DNA of 64,000 bases from Arthrobacter sp. Y81 (GTDB lineage Bacteria > Actinomycetota > Actinomycetes > Actinomycetales > Micrococcaceae). The DNA lies in the NCBI RefSeq assembly GCF_002929335.1, contig NZ_PJIL01000009.1:62001-126000 (forward strand). Direction: 5' to 3'. The position numbers and the translations under genes are program-made. Positions 1 to 8,123 of the stretch are shown here, piece by piece. Each line of letters starts with the position of its first letter. The stretch's first letter is position 1. The notes under the pieces were generated by a model. It ran no database searches, was not told the origin of the DNA, and saw nothing but the letters and a program-made list of their open reading frames with translations.

Positions 1-57
1 ATCGGCGCCTTCCATGACTGGGTGCAGGAGAAGGTCGGGGACATCGTTCCGCGCTAG
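1..57 (+). CDS. C-terminal end of an unidentified protein (partial)
   Basis: Frame 1 is open from the window edge to a TAG at 55-57 and encodes 18 residues ending in GDIVPR. The piece is too short to identify a family. A 13-bp hairpin 14 bases after the stop fits the end of a real transcript. The gene converges on the IclR regulator that follows. The reading frame is an inference from the clean stop and the downstream hairpin. Confidence 0.5.
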   Translation: MGAFHDWVQEKVGDIVPR

Positions 58-70
58 TTGAGGCTTCGTT

Positions 71-108
71 CCGGTGGTTGAGCTTGTTTCGGCAGGCTCA
101 ACCACCGG
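71..108. terminator. Perfect 13-bp hairpin repeat between convergent genes
   Basis: CCGGTGGTTGAGC at 71-83 is perfectly complementary to GCTCAACCACCGG at 96-108, with a 12-base loop. It separates the rightward partial gene from the leftward IclR gene, so a bidirectional terminator is the simplest reading. The GGTTGAGCTTG...CTCAACC form resembles a dispersed hairpin common in Arthrobacter-type genomes (recalled, not searched). Confidence 0.65.
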
Positions 109-116
109 TTCGGTGT

Positions 117-926
117 TTAACGGCCGGTGTAGCCCATCTTTGCGCTGATCTGCAGGCCCGCCTGTTTCAGTGCTTCGAGGAGTCCCGGGGCCGTTTCGGG
201 ATCAAAGCGGAAGGCCGGGCCGGAGATGCTGACTGCCCCGATGACCGCACCCAGATGGTTGTACACGGGCACGGACATCGAGTTGAGCCCGATTTCGAAC
301 TCCTCCCGGACCACTCCATAGCCCTCGCGGGCGACATCGAGGAGCTGGGTTTCGAGCTTGTTCCTGTTGGTGATGGTCCGCGGCGTCCGGGCCGGAAGTC
401 CGGTCTCCTTCAGGACGCGGTCCCGGTCATCCGCGGACAGTGCTGCCAGCAGGACCTTCCCGCTCGAGGTCGCGTGGAGCGGCGTCAGGCTGCCCACCCA
501 GTCGTAGGTGGCCAGCGTTGACGGGCCCATGGCCTGGTCCACGTTGACGGCGTAGTTGGAGCGCAGGACGGCGAGGTTCACCGTCTCCTTGAATTCCTCA
601 GCCAGGTTTTCCAGCACGGGCCGGGCCTCTCGGACCAGGCTGAGCCGCCCGGGGATGGAGCTTGCCAGCCTCAGGATGCCGAACCCCAGCTGGTACTTAC
701 CGCGATCGCTGTTCTGGTGGACCATTTCCCTGCTCACCAGCGAACCCAGCAGCCGGGAGACGGTGGACTTGTGGATGCCCATCTCCTCGGCGATGTCGCT
801 CACGCCCGCATGGCCGTCGCGCGCCAGGATTTCCAGGACTGCGAGGGCCCGGTCCACTGACTGGACACCGCCGTGCTGGCCTGACTCCGCATCGACGTCG
901 GATTCGGGGTCATTCTTCGAAGCCAT
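117..926 (-). CDS. IclR-family transcriptional regulator
   Basis: A 269-residue one-component regulator. An N-terminal winged helix (about residues 20-80, with VSDIAEEMGIHKSTVSRLL as the recognition region) is followed by the IclR effector domain, including the typical HATSSGKVLLAAL stretch. The ATG at 926 is preferred to a TTG at 941 because a GAGAG ribosome site lies about 8 bases upstream. The normal role is binding a small carbon-source metabolite and controlling a catabolic operon. The target is not evident: the upstream neighbour is a same-strand acetyltransferase, and the regulated genes may lie left of the window. Confidence 0.9.
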   Translation of the reverse strand: MASKNDPESDVDAESGQHGGVQSVDRALAVLEILARDGHAGVSDIAEEMGIHKSTVSRLLGSLVSREMVHQNSDRGKYQLGFGILRLASSIPGRLSLVREARPVLENLAEEFKETVNLAVLRSNYAVNVDQAMGPSTLATYDWVGSLTPLHATSSGKVLLAALSADDRDRVLKETGLPARTPRTITNRNKLETQLLDVAREGYGVVREEFEIGLNSMSVPVYNHLGAVIGAVSISGPAFRFDPETAPGLLEALKQAGLQISAKMGYTGR

Positions 927-1089
927 GATCCATACTCTCAAGTAGTTTCTGCGGCTTGCCTACCTGCCACAAGGCCGCCGTAGCGTCCTCTCGGTTAGTT
1001 CCACACTTTCGATCCTATGCCGTGGGGTGTGACGCCGCCGACATTGCGTTAAGCGGTTTGACGCGCCCTGCGTGCCACCGGAGGCGCGG

Positions 1090-1662
1090 TCAGCGCAGGT
1101 CCAGGCGCATCAGCACCCGGGGGAAGCCATTGACCACGGAGTCGGTGTCGGCGGCCTTGGTGAAGCCTGCCCTTTCGAAGAGCTGGCGCGTGCCCACATA
1201 TGCCATGGTCAGGTCGACGTGGCTTCCCTGGTTATCGACGGGGTAGCCCTCGATGGCCGGCGCACCGTAGCTGCGGGCGAAGTCGACCGCCCCCCGCAGC
1301 AGGTGGTGGGAGATTCCCTCACCGCGGTGTCCGGGCCGCACCCGGATGCACCACACCGACCACACGTCCAGGTCGTCCACGTGGGGGATCTTGCGGTTGC
1401 GGGCAAAGCTGGTGTCGGCGCGCGGATGGACACCCGACCAGCCCACCACCTCATCGCCGTCGTACGCGATCACCCCGGGCGGCGGATTCTGTTTCACGAG
1501 CTGCTTCACCAGCTCCCCGCGCTCAGTGCCGCGCAACTCCACGTTCTGCTTGGAGCGGATGCGGTAGCTCAGGCACCAGCACACGGACGCATCGGGCCGC
1601 TTGGGTCCCACCATCGTTCGTACGTCCTCGAACACCGTTGCCGGACGAATCTCGATCGCCAT
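1090..1662 (-). CDS. GNAT-family N-acetyltransferase
   Basis: The 190-residue protein has the GNAT fold signature. The beta4-alpha3 acetyl-CoA pyrophosphate loop is VRPGHRGEGISHHLL (about residues 107-121), and a late AYVGTRQLFERAGF segment is typical of the C-terminal helix and strand. The start is set by GGAGG about 10 bases upstream of the ATG. The substrate cannot be read from sequence; candidates are a small amine, an amino acid or an antibiotic. It is followed on the same strand by the IclR gene and preceded by the LuxR-type gene, with short gaps that allow co-transcription but do not prove it. Confidence 0.85.
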   Translation of the reverse strand: MAIEIRPATVFEDVRTMVGPKRPDASVCWCLSYRIRSKQNVELRGTERGELVKQLVKQNPPPGVIAYDGDEVVGWSGVHPRADTSFARNRKIPHVDDLDVWSVWCIRVRPGHRGEGISHHLLRGAVDFARSYGAPAIEGYPVDNQGSHVDLTMAYVGTRQLFERAGFTKAADTDSVVNGFPRVLMRLDLR

Positions 1663-1700
1663 GTCGTGGAGTCCTCCCGTGAGCTGTTCCGGTCCCCGGC

Positions 1701-3110
1701 CTAACGGAGGCCGTTGCTGTGGGCCATGGCGATCGCTTCGGTGCGGGACGAAGCGCCGACCTTCCGGTAGATGTTGCGGAGGTGGAACTTCACGGTGTTC
1801 TCGCTGATGTGCAGTTTCGCCGCGATGGCCCGGTTCCGCTGGCCGGCGGCCAGCAGCTGCAGCACCTCGAGTTCCCGCTCACCGAGCTTCCAGTCGGAGA
1901 CGTCCGCCAGTTGGCGGGCCGGCGGGTCGAGGGGGAGTGAGACGGCGACGTCGGCACCCCAGCCGGGCATCACATCCACCGACATGCTGCCGTCAAGGGC
2001 CTCGACGCGCTGGGCGAGGCGGGCCATGTTCGGTGCCGCCGCGGACAGTTCGCCGGGACCGTCGTCGCGGACGTTGACCAGGAGGTTCTCGCCGTCGCAA
2101 TCCCACTGCGTGCGGATCCGGCGGACGCCTGACTGGTCCACCATGGCAAGCACCAGTCCGCGGACAATCGCTCGGGCCGCATGGGCAACCTCGCCGGGCA
2201 GCGCGCGGCCGTTGACGGGAGGCTCGATGAACTGGACGTCGATGCCGCTGAAATTCATCAGTGGTTTCAGGTCCTCGCGGAGGCGCTGGAATGCGGTGGC
2301 GACGGGTTCCTCCACGAGTTCCGTGGTGCGGTCGTTAAGGGTGCGGAGCCCCACCAATGCCTTGGCGGCGACGTCGGTGGCGGACCTCCGTGCCGCGTCG
2401 TCACCCAGCGCGGGCGACCGCAACGCGGCGAGCAGGGTTTCGAGGGTGGTGGAGTGGCGGTCCACCAGTTCGGCGGTCACCCGGACCCGCTCGGCCGAGG
2501 CCGCGCGGGATTCAATGAGGTACGACGGCGGCGCGTCGGCCACCTTCTCCCGGATCCGCTCGGCTGCCAGCGTCCAGAGGTAGCGGAGTATCCGCCCTGC
2601 CGCCGCGTGCTGGGCGGGGTCCGGCAGGGGCTGCGGATCGGCGAGGACCAGCAGCGCATTGCTCGGCGAGGACAGGGCAAGGACCGGGTGCGGCTCGCCG
2701 CCAAGCACCGCTTCGCCCAGCCAGCCGTCGCCCTGCCAACCTGCGCCCTGCCGCGAGCCACCGCCGGCATCCTCGCCGGAATCATCCTTGCCGGGATCGT
2801 CACCGCCGGAACCATCGCTGCGCAGCGACGCCCGGATGTGGTCCAGTTCGGCGATGGACACGCGGCTGATGATCGACTCGTCGCCGGCCTTCTTCTGCGG
2901 CCGGCCCGTGCAGTCCTCGGTGAAGATGACCAGGGCCGTGCTTCCCAGGTAGGGGAGGGTGGCCTCCCGCAGCCGCTGGGCAATGGTGGCCAGCGGAGCG
3001 GTGGACAGGGCGGCGATGGCCTCGAGCAACGGCTGCGCCTCCCCAACAAGCCGGGGCAGGTCGGGCCGGGGAGAGGAATGGACATCGGGTGCATCGGTGA
3101 GGGTTGCCAC
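1701..3110 (-). CDS. LuxR-type regulator on a sensor-kinase-like core lacking the phospho-histidine
   Basis: The 469-residue soluble protein has an N-terminal region with a Gly/Asp-rich linker (about 98-130). Next is a HisKA_3-like dimerization helix, ERVRVTAELVD, at 207-217. A degenerate HATPase domain follows with DDGPG (349-353) and GWGAD (383-387), and a NarL/LuxR helix-turn-helix occupies about 406-465 (LGERELEVLQLLAAG...SENTVKFHLRNIYRKV). In NarX-type kinases the motif reads ExxRIARELHD; here the histidine is Val216, so autophosphorylation is unlikely. It is divergent from hxlB, so regulation of the ribulose monophosphate pair is the natural inference. Confidence 0.82.
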   Translation of the reverse strand: MATLTDAPDVHSSPRPDLPRLVGEAQPLLEAIAALSTAPLATIAQRLREATLPYLGSTALVIFTEDCTGRPQKKAGDESIISRVSIAELDHIRASLRSDGSGGDDPGKDDSGEDAGGGSRQGAGWQGDGWLGEAVLGGEPHPVLALSSPSNALLVLADPQPLPDPAQHAAAGRILRYLWTLAAERIREKVADAPPSYLIESRAASAERVRVTAELVDRHSTTLETLLAALRSPALGDDAARRSATDVAAKALVGLRTLNDRTTELVEEPVATAFQRLREDLKPLMNFSGIDVQFIEPPVNGRALPGEVAHAARAIVRGLVLAMVDQSGVRRIRTQWDCDGENLLVNVRDDGPGELSAAAPNMARLAQRVEALDGSMSVDVMPGWGADVAVSLPLDPPARQLADVSDWKLGERELEVLQLLAAGQRNRAIAAKLHISENTVKFHLRNIYRKVGASSRTEAIAMAHSNGLR

Positions 3111-3142
3111 CTGCCCAGTTTACGGCCAGCCCGGGAATCCAC

Positions 3143-3158
3143 CTATCCCTTTGGGTAG
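3143..3158. promoter_or_regulatory. Imperfect inverted repeat between the LuxR-type gene and hxlB
   Basis: CTATCCCTTTGGGTAG is an imperfect dyad with outer CTA/TAG arms and inner CC/GG. Its spacing resembles NarL-type TACYNNTNNNRGTA sites. It lies in the 136-base divergent region between a gene with a NarL/LuxR helix-turn-helix and hxlB, which makes it a candidate operator. The assignment rests on position and shape only. Confidence 0.35.
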
Positions 3159-3246
3159 TAAAAACCGTTCGATGATGGCGTTGGACCCACCCGGCAGGCG
3201 AGCGAGGATGAATAGGTAACAACATTCGTGAAGGAGGTACAAGCCC

Positions 3247-3849
3247 ATGAGCGTCATCGCAGACACCGCTCCGGCCGCCCTGGCCGGTACATCCCGGGCC
3301 TTTAGCCGCAACCGGGCTCTTGTCCGGGACGAAATCAGTGAAGTGTTCCAGCGCGTTGACCCGGCGCAGGTCGCGGCCCTGGTGACCGAGCTCAGGCTGG
3401 CCGACAGGATCTTCGTGACCGGGGCCGGGCGCAGCGGCCTAGTCCTGAAAATGGCGGCCATGCGGCTCATGCACCTGGGGCTGACCGTGCACGTCGTCGG
3501 CGAGACGACGGCGCCGGCAATCCGTGCCGGCGACCTGCTGCTCGCAGCCTCCGGTTCCGGCACCACCGCAGGAGTCGTCAAGGCGGCAGAAACCGCGGCC
3601 GGCCAGGGTGCGCGGGTTGCCGCCTACACCACCAGCCCCGGTTCCCCGCTCGCGGCAGTTGCTGCCGCCGTCGTACTCATCCCGGCCGCCCAGAAGACGG
3701 ACCACGGCTCGGCCGTGTCCCGGCAGTATTCGGGCAGCCTCTTCGAACAGGTGCTGTTCGCCACCACCGAAGCGGTGTTCCAAAGCCTCTGGGACGAGGA
3801 CGCGGCGGCCGCGGAGGAACTCTGGCAGCGCCACGCGAACCTCGAATAG
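3247..3849 (+). CDS. hxlB: 6-phospho-3-hexuloisomerase
   Basis: This 200-residue SIS-domain isomerase converts D-arabino-hex-3-ulose 6-phosphate to fructose 6-phosphate, the second step of formaldehyde fixation in the ribulose monophosphate pathway. The SIS motifs are TGAGRSG (58-64) and ASGSGTTAGVV (101-111), followed by the family-typical late SLFEQ segment. The start has a strong GAAGGAGG site about 10 bases upstream. hxlA follows after 66 bases on the same strand, which fixes the assignment. The likely job is formaldehyde detoxification rather than growth on methanol, since no methanol dehydrogenase is nearby and a sarcosine/one-carbon operon lies 3 kb downstream. Confidence 0.93.
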   Translation: MSVIADTAPAALAGTSRAFSRNRALVRDEISEVFQRVDPAQVAALVTELRLADRIFVTGAGRSGLVLKMAAMRLMHLGLTVHVVGETTAPAIRAGDLLLAASGSGTTAGVVKAAETAAGQGARVAAYTTSPGSPLAAVAAAVVLIPAAQKTDHGSAVSRQYSGSLFEQVLFATTEAVFQSLWDEDAAAAEELWQRHANLE

Positions 3850-3915
3850 ACCCGCCGACCGAACCCTGCTCCATCGAAACCCTAAAGCCAACCCCAAGCT
3901 GAAAAGAGACCACTC

Positions 3916-4539
3916 GTGAAACTGCAAGTCGCCATGGACGTCCTGACCGTCGAAGCCGCCCTCGAACTCGCCGGCAAAGTTGCCGAATACGTGGACATCA
4001 TCGAACTCGGCACGCCGCTGGTGAAGAACGCCGGCCTGTCCGCCGTGACTGCCATCAAGACCGCCCACCCGGACAAGATCGTGTTCGCCGACATGAAGAC
4101 CATGGACGCCGGCGAGCTGGAAGCCGAGATCGCGTTCAGCGCCGGCGCGGACCTGGTGTCCGTTCTCGGCAGTGCCGACGATTCCACCATCGCCGGGGCG
4201 GTCAAGGCAGCGAAGGCCCACAACAAGGGCATCGTTGTTGACCTGATCGGCGTCGCGGACAAGGTGACCCGCGCCAAGGAAGCCCGCGCCCTGGGAGCCA
4301 AGTTCATCGAGTTCCACGCCGGCCTCGACGAGCAGGCCAAGCCGGGCTACAACCTGGACGTCCTGCTCAGCGCCGGTGAGGAAGCCCGTGTTCCGTTCTC
4401 CGTCGCGGGCGGAGTGAACATCTCCACCATCAACGCCGTGCAGCGCGCGGGCGCGGATGTCGCCGTCGTCGGCGGTTCCATCTACAGCGCGGACGACCCC
4501 GCCCTCGCCGCCAAGGAGCTGCGGGCCGCGATCATCTGA
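3916..4539 (+). CDS. hxlA: 3-hexulose-6-phosphate synthase
   Basis: This 207-residue enzyme of the OMP-decarboxylase-like barrel superfamily condenses formaldehyde with ribulose 5-phosphate. The family motifs are present: Asp8 in AMDVL, IIELGTPL (28-35), the DMKTMD metal and substrate motif (59-64), and FHAGLD later in the barrel. Length is usual for the family. It follows hxlB and ends just before a strong terminator, giving a two-gene operon, hxlB-hxlA. The separate (unfused) proteins are typical of Gram-positive bacteria. Confidence 0.95.
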   Translation: MKLQVAMDVLTVEAALELAGKVAEYVDIIELGTPLVKNAGLSAVTAIKTAHPDKIVFADMKTMDAGELEAEIAFSAGADLVSVLGSADDSTIAGAVKAAKAHNKGIVVDLIGVADKVTRAKEARALGAKFIEFHAGLDEQAKPGYNLDVLLSAGEEARVPFSVAGGVNISTINAVQRAGADVAVVGGSIYSADDPALAAKELRAAII

Positions 4540-4595
4540 TCCCGACGGGCCCGATCACCGGGACCGCCGGGCTTTGCCCGCGGTTGGAGCGCACG

Positions 4596-4629
4596 ACGGC
4601 GGTCCGCACCTTTTGGTGCGGGCCGCCGT
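4596..4629 (+). terminator. Rho-independent-type terminator of hxlBA
   Basis: ACGGCGGTCCGCACC (4596-4610) pairs with GGTGCGGGCCGCCGT (4615-4629) around a TTTT loop, with a single G-U pair in a 15-bp stem. It begins 57 bases after the hxlA stop. Confidence 0.75.
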
Positions 4630-4836
4630 TTGTGTTGCGCCCGGCCGGCCGGCCTTTCCGGGGCCTGCTGCTGTTCCTGGCGGAGCAAATGTCCGTGGCG
4701 AAGCAAGTGTCCGGCGCGCTGGCGGGTGATTTTCAGCGCCGGATTCGAGTAGTGCGGGCCGTTCCGTCCGGACCACGGCCATGCCACACTTGGTGGACTA
4801 TCGATTGACTGGGGGGATCCACGTCAGGAGATTGTC

Positions 4837-4896
4837 ATGGGAATTAGGATGGCCCCCCGCACTTCGTGCTCCCAATTGGTGGTGAGCAACCCATGA
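4837..4896 (+). CDS. 19-residue leader-like ORF coupled to a membrane micropeptide
   Basis: ATG at 4837 is preceded by CAGGAG at 4825-4830, a well-placed ribosome site, and the frame runs 19 codons to TGA at 4894-4896. The stop overlaps the ATG of the next micro-ORF (ATGA at 4893-4896), the usual arrangement for translational coupling. The product is MGIRMAPRTSC followed by SQLVVSNP and has no recognizable domain. It could be a regulatory upstream ORF or a chance frame. Confidence 0.35.
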   Translation: MGIRMAPRTSCSQLVVSNP

Positions 4897-5006
4897 TGAT
4901 CGGCTGGGCTTACCTCATGGCGGCAATCATGACCGTGGACTCACTCCTGCTGGGGCTGCTGCTGCTGAACATGAAGTGGCCAAAGAGCTGGAAGAGAAAC
5001 GGCTGA
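4893..5006 (+). CDS. 37-residue single-span membrane micropeptide
   Basis: The frame from ATG 4893 to TGA 5004-5006 encodes one hydrophobic span of about 20 residues, including SLLLGLLLLNM, and a basic tail, KWPKSWKRNG. Hydrophobic core followed by positive charges is typical of a genuine small membrane protein with the C-terminus in the cytoplasm. Its start overlaps the stop of the 19-codon ORF just upstream. No function can be assigned. The stretch between hxlA and the secreted protein at 5189 is otherwise free of genes. Confidence 0.5.
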   Translation: MMIGWAYLMAAIMTVDSLLLGLLLLNMKWPKSWKRNG

Positions 5007-5188
5007 GTCCTTAGTCGTCTCAGACGCCCCCTGCGCGTGACCTGACCTCCCGGGCGGCATTCACAGCATGCCGACAGGATCCGAACAGCAGCGCCACACC
5101 TTGGCGCCGCATCTTTGAGTAAGGGACGGTGCAAACCGGCCGTTCTTCCCAAAGAGCCGTTTCACGCGGCGGATCGAGGAGACATCAG

Positions 5189-5752
5189 ATGTCACGCATG
5201 AAGAGAATCACGCTTGGCCTTTCGGCCGGGGCATTGGCGCTGGGCGCCGGACTGGGAGTCACCGGGATGGCCTCGGCAGCCGAAACCCCAAGCCCCAGTG
5301 CCACCGCATCGGCCGAGGCCACCACGCCGGACGGCTCCGCCGCCACACACGGCGGAATACGGGGCGGACACAAGGGTGGCGACCGCGGCCAGCTGGCAGC
5401 TGACCTGGCCACCAAGCTTGGCGTGGAGGAGGCCAAGGTGACCGAAGCCCTCCAGTCGTTCCGGGATGCCAACAAGCCGGCCGAAGGGACCAAGCCAGCT
5501 GAGGGCACCAAGCCGGACCGCTCCGCCCGGGACGCGGCACTGGCCAAGTCCCTGGCGGAGTCGCTCGGCGTCGAGGAATCCAAGGTCACCGCAGCGCTGG
5601 AGGAAATCCGCGCCGCCGGCCAGGCCGAACGCGCGGCCGCGCTCAAGACCAGGCTCGACCAGGCAGTCACCGACGGCAAACTCACCCAGGCCGAGGCGGA
5701 CGCCGTCACCAAGGCCGTGGAAAGCGGGGTGATCGGCGGCGGCGGCCGATAG
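5189..5752 (+). CDS. Secreted Ala/Lys-rich protein with duplicated helical segment
   Basis: The 187-residue protein begins with a signal peptide (MSRMKRITLGLSAGALALGA, cleavage near ASA-AET around residue 30). A Ser/Thr/Ala-rich linker and a Gly/His-rich patch follow. The mature part holds two copies of a helical motif, LGVEEAKVTEAL and LGVEESKVTAAL, separated by a duplicated AEGTKP. The C-terminal part, DGKLTQAEADAVTKAVESG, resembles helix pairs in actinobacterial secreted proteins of unknown function. GAGGAG about 10 bases upstream selects ATG 5189 over an upstream in-frame start at 5129. It is monocistronic and ends in a strong terminator. Function is unknown; an extracellular or envelope location is likely. 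Confidence 0.8.
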   Translation: MSRMKRITLGLSAGALALGAGLGVTGMASAAETPSPSATASAEATTPDGSAATHGGIRGGHKGGDRGQLAADLATKLGVEEAKVTEALQSFRDANKPAEGTKPAEGTKPDRSARDAALAKSLAESLGVEESKVTAALEEIRAAGQAERAAALKTRLDQAVTDGKLTQAEADAVTKAVESGVIGGGGR

Positions 5753-5780
5753 GAAGCAGGGCCTTCCTCGCAGTAAACGC

Positions 5781-5820
5781 AAGAGTCCCCCGGGCAGTGC
5801 TGACCGCCCGGGGGACTCTT
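5781..5820 (+). terminator. Strong 15-bp hairpin terminator
   Basis: AAGAGTCCCCCGGGC (5781-5795) is a perfect complement of GCCCGGGGGACTCTT (5806-5820), with a 10-base loop. It is followed by CCCTTT and lies 29 bases after the secreted-protein stop. Confidence 0.85.
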
Positions 5821-5830
5821 CCCTTTCGGC

Positions 5831-5922
5831 GACGCTCTCTCACTTCCTGCCGCCTGAGGCCAAACGCTCTCTCACGTGTGAGAGAGCGTTTCGGTTTTCG
5901 TTGCGAAAAGTGAGAGAGCGTC
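5831..5922. repeat. ACGCTCTCTCAC repeat element, copy 1 (convergent gap)
   Basis: The element contains GACGCTCTCTCACTTCCTG, then a perfect 14-bp hairpin (AAACGCTCTCTCAC at 5862-5875 with its complement at 5878-5891). It ends with a TTTTCGTTGCGAAAAGTGAG boundary and a final AGAGCGTC. The same architecture recurs near 15.7 kb and 20.3 kb. It lies between the convergent secreted-protein and GntR genes. Confidence 0.85.
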
Positions 5923-5938
5923 GCGGAAGGGGAGCTGC

Positions 5939-6706
5939 TTAGAGGACCTTCCGGATGGTTTCCTCGAAGCTCGTGACGTGGTGCAGGGCCAGCTCGCCCG
6001 CTTTGTCGGCGTCCCCGGCCGCCACCGCTTTGAGCAGCTCCACGTGTTCAGTGATGTGGCCGCTGACTGAGGGCACCTTGTCCAGGACCACGCACCAGAT
6101 GCGCGTTGCCAGGTTGTCGTAACGGATCAGGGTGCTTTCCAGATGCGGGTTAGCGGCCGCCTTGTAAATCAGCCGGTGCACCATCAGGTCGTAGCGCATG
6201 AGGTCGCGCGACTCCCCCTGGCCGGGGGCCAGCTCCGCGATGGCGTCGGCGACGCGCAGCAGTTCCCGCCGCATGCTCCCGCTTGCCCTGCTGGCAGCAC
6301 GGCGGGCAGCCAGCGGCTCCAGCAGTTCGCGGATTTCCGAGACATCCGCCAATTCCGTGAAATCCACATTGGTGGCAAAGGTTCCGCGGCGCGGATAGGA
6401 AATGACCAGGTGGTCCACTTCCAGTCGCTTGATCGCCTCACGCACGGGAGTGCGCCCAAATCCGAGCTCGGCGGCCAACTGCCCGTCATTGATGGGTTCA
6501 CCGGGCCGTATTTCGAGCATGATCAGCTTGTCGCGCAGCTGCCTGTAGGCGGCCTCCGCCTGTGACGGTGCCTCGTCTTCGGTCTGAGGCAGGGCAAGAA
6601 GTGCATTCAAGGCGCCGCTCCGTTCTTCGCTGCAGGTTCGAAACTTCCAAGCGGAAGCTTCGTGCCACTTTCGTTCAGCTATTGACTCTGCTGTGATCTC
6701 AATCAT
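5939..6706 (-). CDS. GntR-family (FCD domain) transcriptional regulator of the sarcosine operon
   Basis: The 255-residue regulator has an unusual N-terminal extension of about 50 residues. A GntR winged helix follows (AAYRQLRDKLIMLEIRPGEP...LAAELGFGRTPVREAIKRLE, about 52-105), then an FCD effector domain with MRRELLRV, RYDLMVHRLIYKAAANPHL and the late EHVELLKAVAAGDADKAGELALHHV helix typical of the fold. GAGG about 9 bases upstream supports the ATG at 6706. It is divergent from glyA-soxBDAG, and a perfect TGATATATCA-core palindrome lies 15 bases before its start. It is therefore probably the operon's repressor, induced by sarcosine, glycine or a related compound. Confidence 0.9.
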   Translation of the reverse strand: MIEITAESIAERKWHEASAWKFRTCSEERSGALNALLALPQTEDEAPSQAEAAYRQLRDKLIMLEIRPGEPINDGQLAAELGFGRTPVREAIKRLEVDHLVISYPRRGTFATNVDFTELADVSEIRELLEPLAARRAASRASGSMRRELLRVADAIAELAPGQGESRDLMRYDLMVHRLIYKAAANPHLESTLIRYDNLATRIWCVVLDKVPSVSGHITEHVELLKAVAAGDADKAGELALHHVTSFEETIRKVL

Positions 6707-6720
6707 ACCATTGACCTCAC

Positions 6721-6734
6721 ACTGATATATCAGT
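6721..6734. promoter_or_regulatory. Perfect 14-bp palindrome, probable GntR operator
   Basis: ACTGATATATCAGT is a perfect palindrome in the 61-base gap between the divergent GntR gene and glyA, 34 bases before the glyA start. AT-centred TGATATATCA dyads are the usual form of FadR/FCD-type GntR sites. It is placed to block both promoters. Confidence 0.7.
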
Positions 6735-6767
6735 CATAACAACAGTGGTATTTCAAAAGGAGCATCC

Positions 6768-8123
6768 GTGGTTGAGCAGTTGAACGAGCGACTTTCCGCA
6801 GTCGATCCCGAGGTCCAGCAGGCCATCAACAATGAGCTGGGCCGCCAGCAGTCGACGCTGGAAATGATCGCCTCGGAGAATTTCGCCCCGTCCGCCGTCA
6901 TGGAGGCGCAGGGCTCGGTCCTGACGAACAAGTACGCCGAGGGCTACCCCGGCAAGCGCTACTACGGCGGCTGCGAGCACGTTGACGTGATCGAGCAGCT
7001 CGCCATCGACCGGGTCAAGGCCCTGTTCGGCGCGGAATTTGCGAACGTCCAGCCGCACTCCGGCGCCCAGGCCAACGCCGCCGCCATGTTCGCCCTGCTG
7101 AACCCGGGCGACACCATCATGGGGCTGAGCCTGGCGCACGGCGGCCACCTCACCCACGGCATGAAGATCAACTTCTCCGGCAAGCTCTACAACGTGGTCC
7201 CGTACCACGTGCGTGAATCGGACCTCCGCGTGGACATGGCCGAGGTCGAGGCGCTGGCCCTGGAACACCGGCCCAAGCTGATCGTTGCCGGCTGGTCCGC
7301 CTACTCCCGCCAGCTGGACTTCGCCGAGTTCCGCCGCATCGCCGACCTGGTGGGCGCCTACCTGATGGTGGACATGGCGCACTTCGCCGGCCTGGTGGCA
7401 GCAGGGCTGCACCCGAACCCGGTGCCGTACGCCGACGTCGTCACCACCACCACGCACAAAACCCTGGGCGGCCCGCGCGGCGGAGTCATCCTCGCCAAGG
7501 AGGAGTACGCCCGCAAGATCAACAGCGCCGTGTTCCCCGGCCAGCAGGGCGGTCCGCTGGAGCACGTCATCGCCGCCAAGGCCGTGGCCTTCAAGCTCGC
7601 CGGCACCCCGGAATTCAAGGAACGCCAGGAACGCGTGCTCCAGGGATCCAAGCTGCTGGCCGAACGGCTCCTCCGCGACGACGTCGCAGTGGTCGGCATC
7701 TCCGTGGTCAACGGCGGCACCGACGTCCACCTGGTCCTCGTGGACCTGCGGAACTCGGAACTGGACGGCCAGCAGGCCGAAGACGTGCTGCACCGGATCG
7801 GCATCACGGTCAACCGCAACGCAGTGCCGTTCGACCCCCGCCCGCCGATGGTTTCCTCCGGCCTCCGGATCGGCACGCCCGCCCTTGCCACCCGCGGCTT
7901 TGGCGCCGTGGAATTCACCGAAGTGGCGGACATCATCGCGACGGCGCTCATCGCTGCGGCGACCGCCGGTGAAACCGACGGCGGATCGCTCAGCGAGGAC
8001 ACCGCCGTCGGACTCCGCGCACGGGTCACCGCCCTTGCCGAGCAGTTCCCGCTTTACCCGCATCTTTCCGGCGAAGCCGAGATTGCCACGTTTGAAACAG
8101 AAATGATTGGAGCAGCCCAGTGA
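6768..8123 (+). CDS. glyA: Serine hydroxymethyltransferase
   Basis: The 451-residue PLP enzyme interconverts glycine plus 5,10-methylene-THF with serine plus THF. Hallmarks are EMIASENF near residues 32-39, [16 protein letters not shown] (53-68), the [11 protein letters not shown] block, and the PLP lysine K231 in [14 protein letters not shown]. It starts with GTG at 6768 behind AAAAGGAG. It is the first gene of the sarcosine operon, and its stop overlaps the soxB start (GTGA). Here it probably consumes the glycine and methylene-THF made by sarcosine oxidase, so it may be a second, operon-specific glyA rather than the housekeeping copy. Confidence 0.95.
   Translation: MVEQLNERLSAVDPEVQQAINNELGRQQSTLEMIASENFAPSAVMEAQGSVLTNKYAEGYPGKRYYGGCEHVDVIEQLAIDRVKALFGAEFANVQPHSGAQANAAAMFALLNPGDTIMGLSLAHGGHLTHGMKINFSGKLYNVVPYHVRESDLRVDMAEVEALALEHRPKLIVAGWSAYSRQLDFAEFRRIADLVGAYLMVDMAHFAGLVAAGLHPNPVPYADVVTTTTHKTLGGPRGGVILAKEEYARKINSAVFPGQQGGPLEHVIAAKAVAFKLAGTPEFKERQERVLQGSKLLAERLLRDDVAVVGISVVNGGTDVHLVLVDLRNSELDGQQAEDVLHRIGITVNRNAVPFDPRPPMVSSGLRIGTPALATRGFGAVEFTEVADIIATALIAAATAGETDGGSLSEDTAVGLRARVTALAEQFPLYPHLSGEAEIATFETEMIGAAQ

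Noticed and set aside
6707..6767. Glycine riboswitch upstream of glyA
   Set aside because: Only 61 bases separate the divergent genes, and they contain an operator-like dyad; there is no room for or sign of the tandem glycine aptamer.
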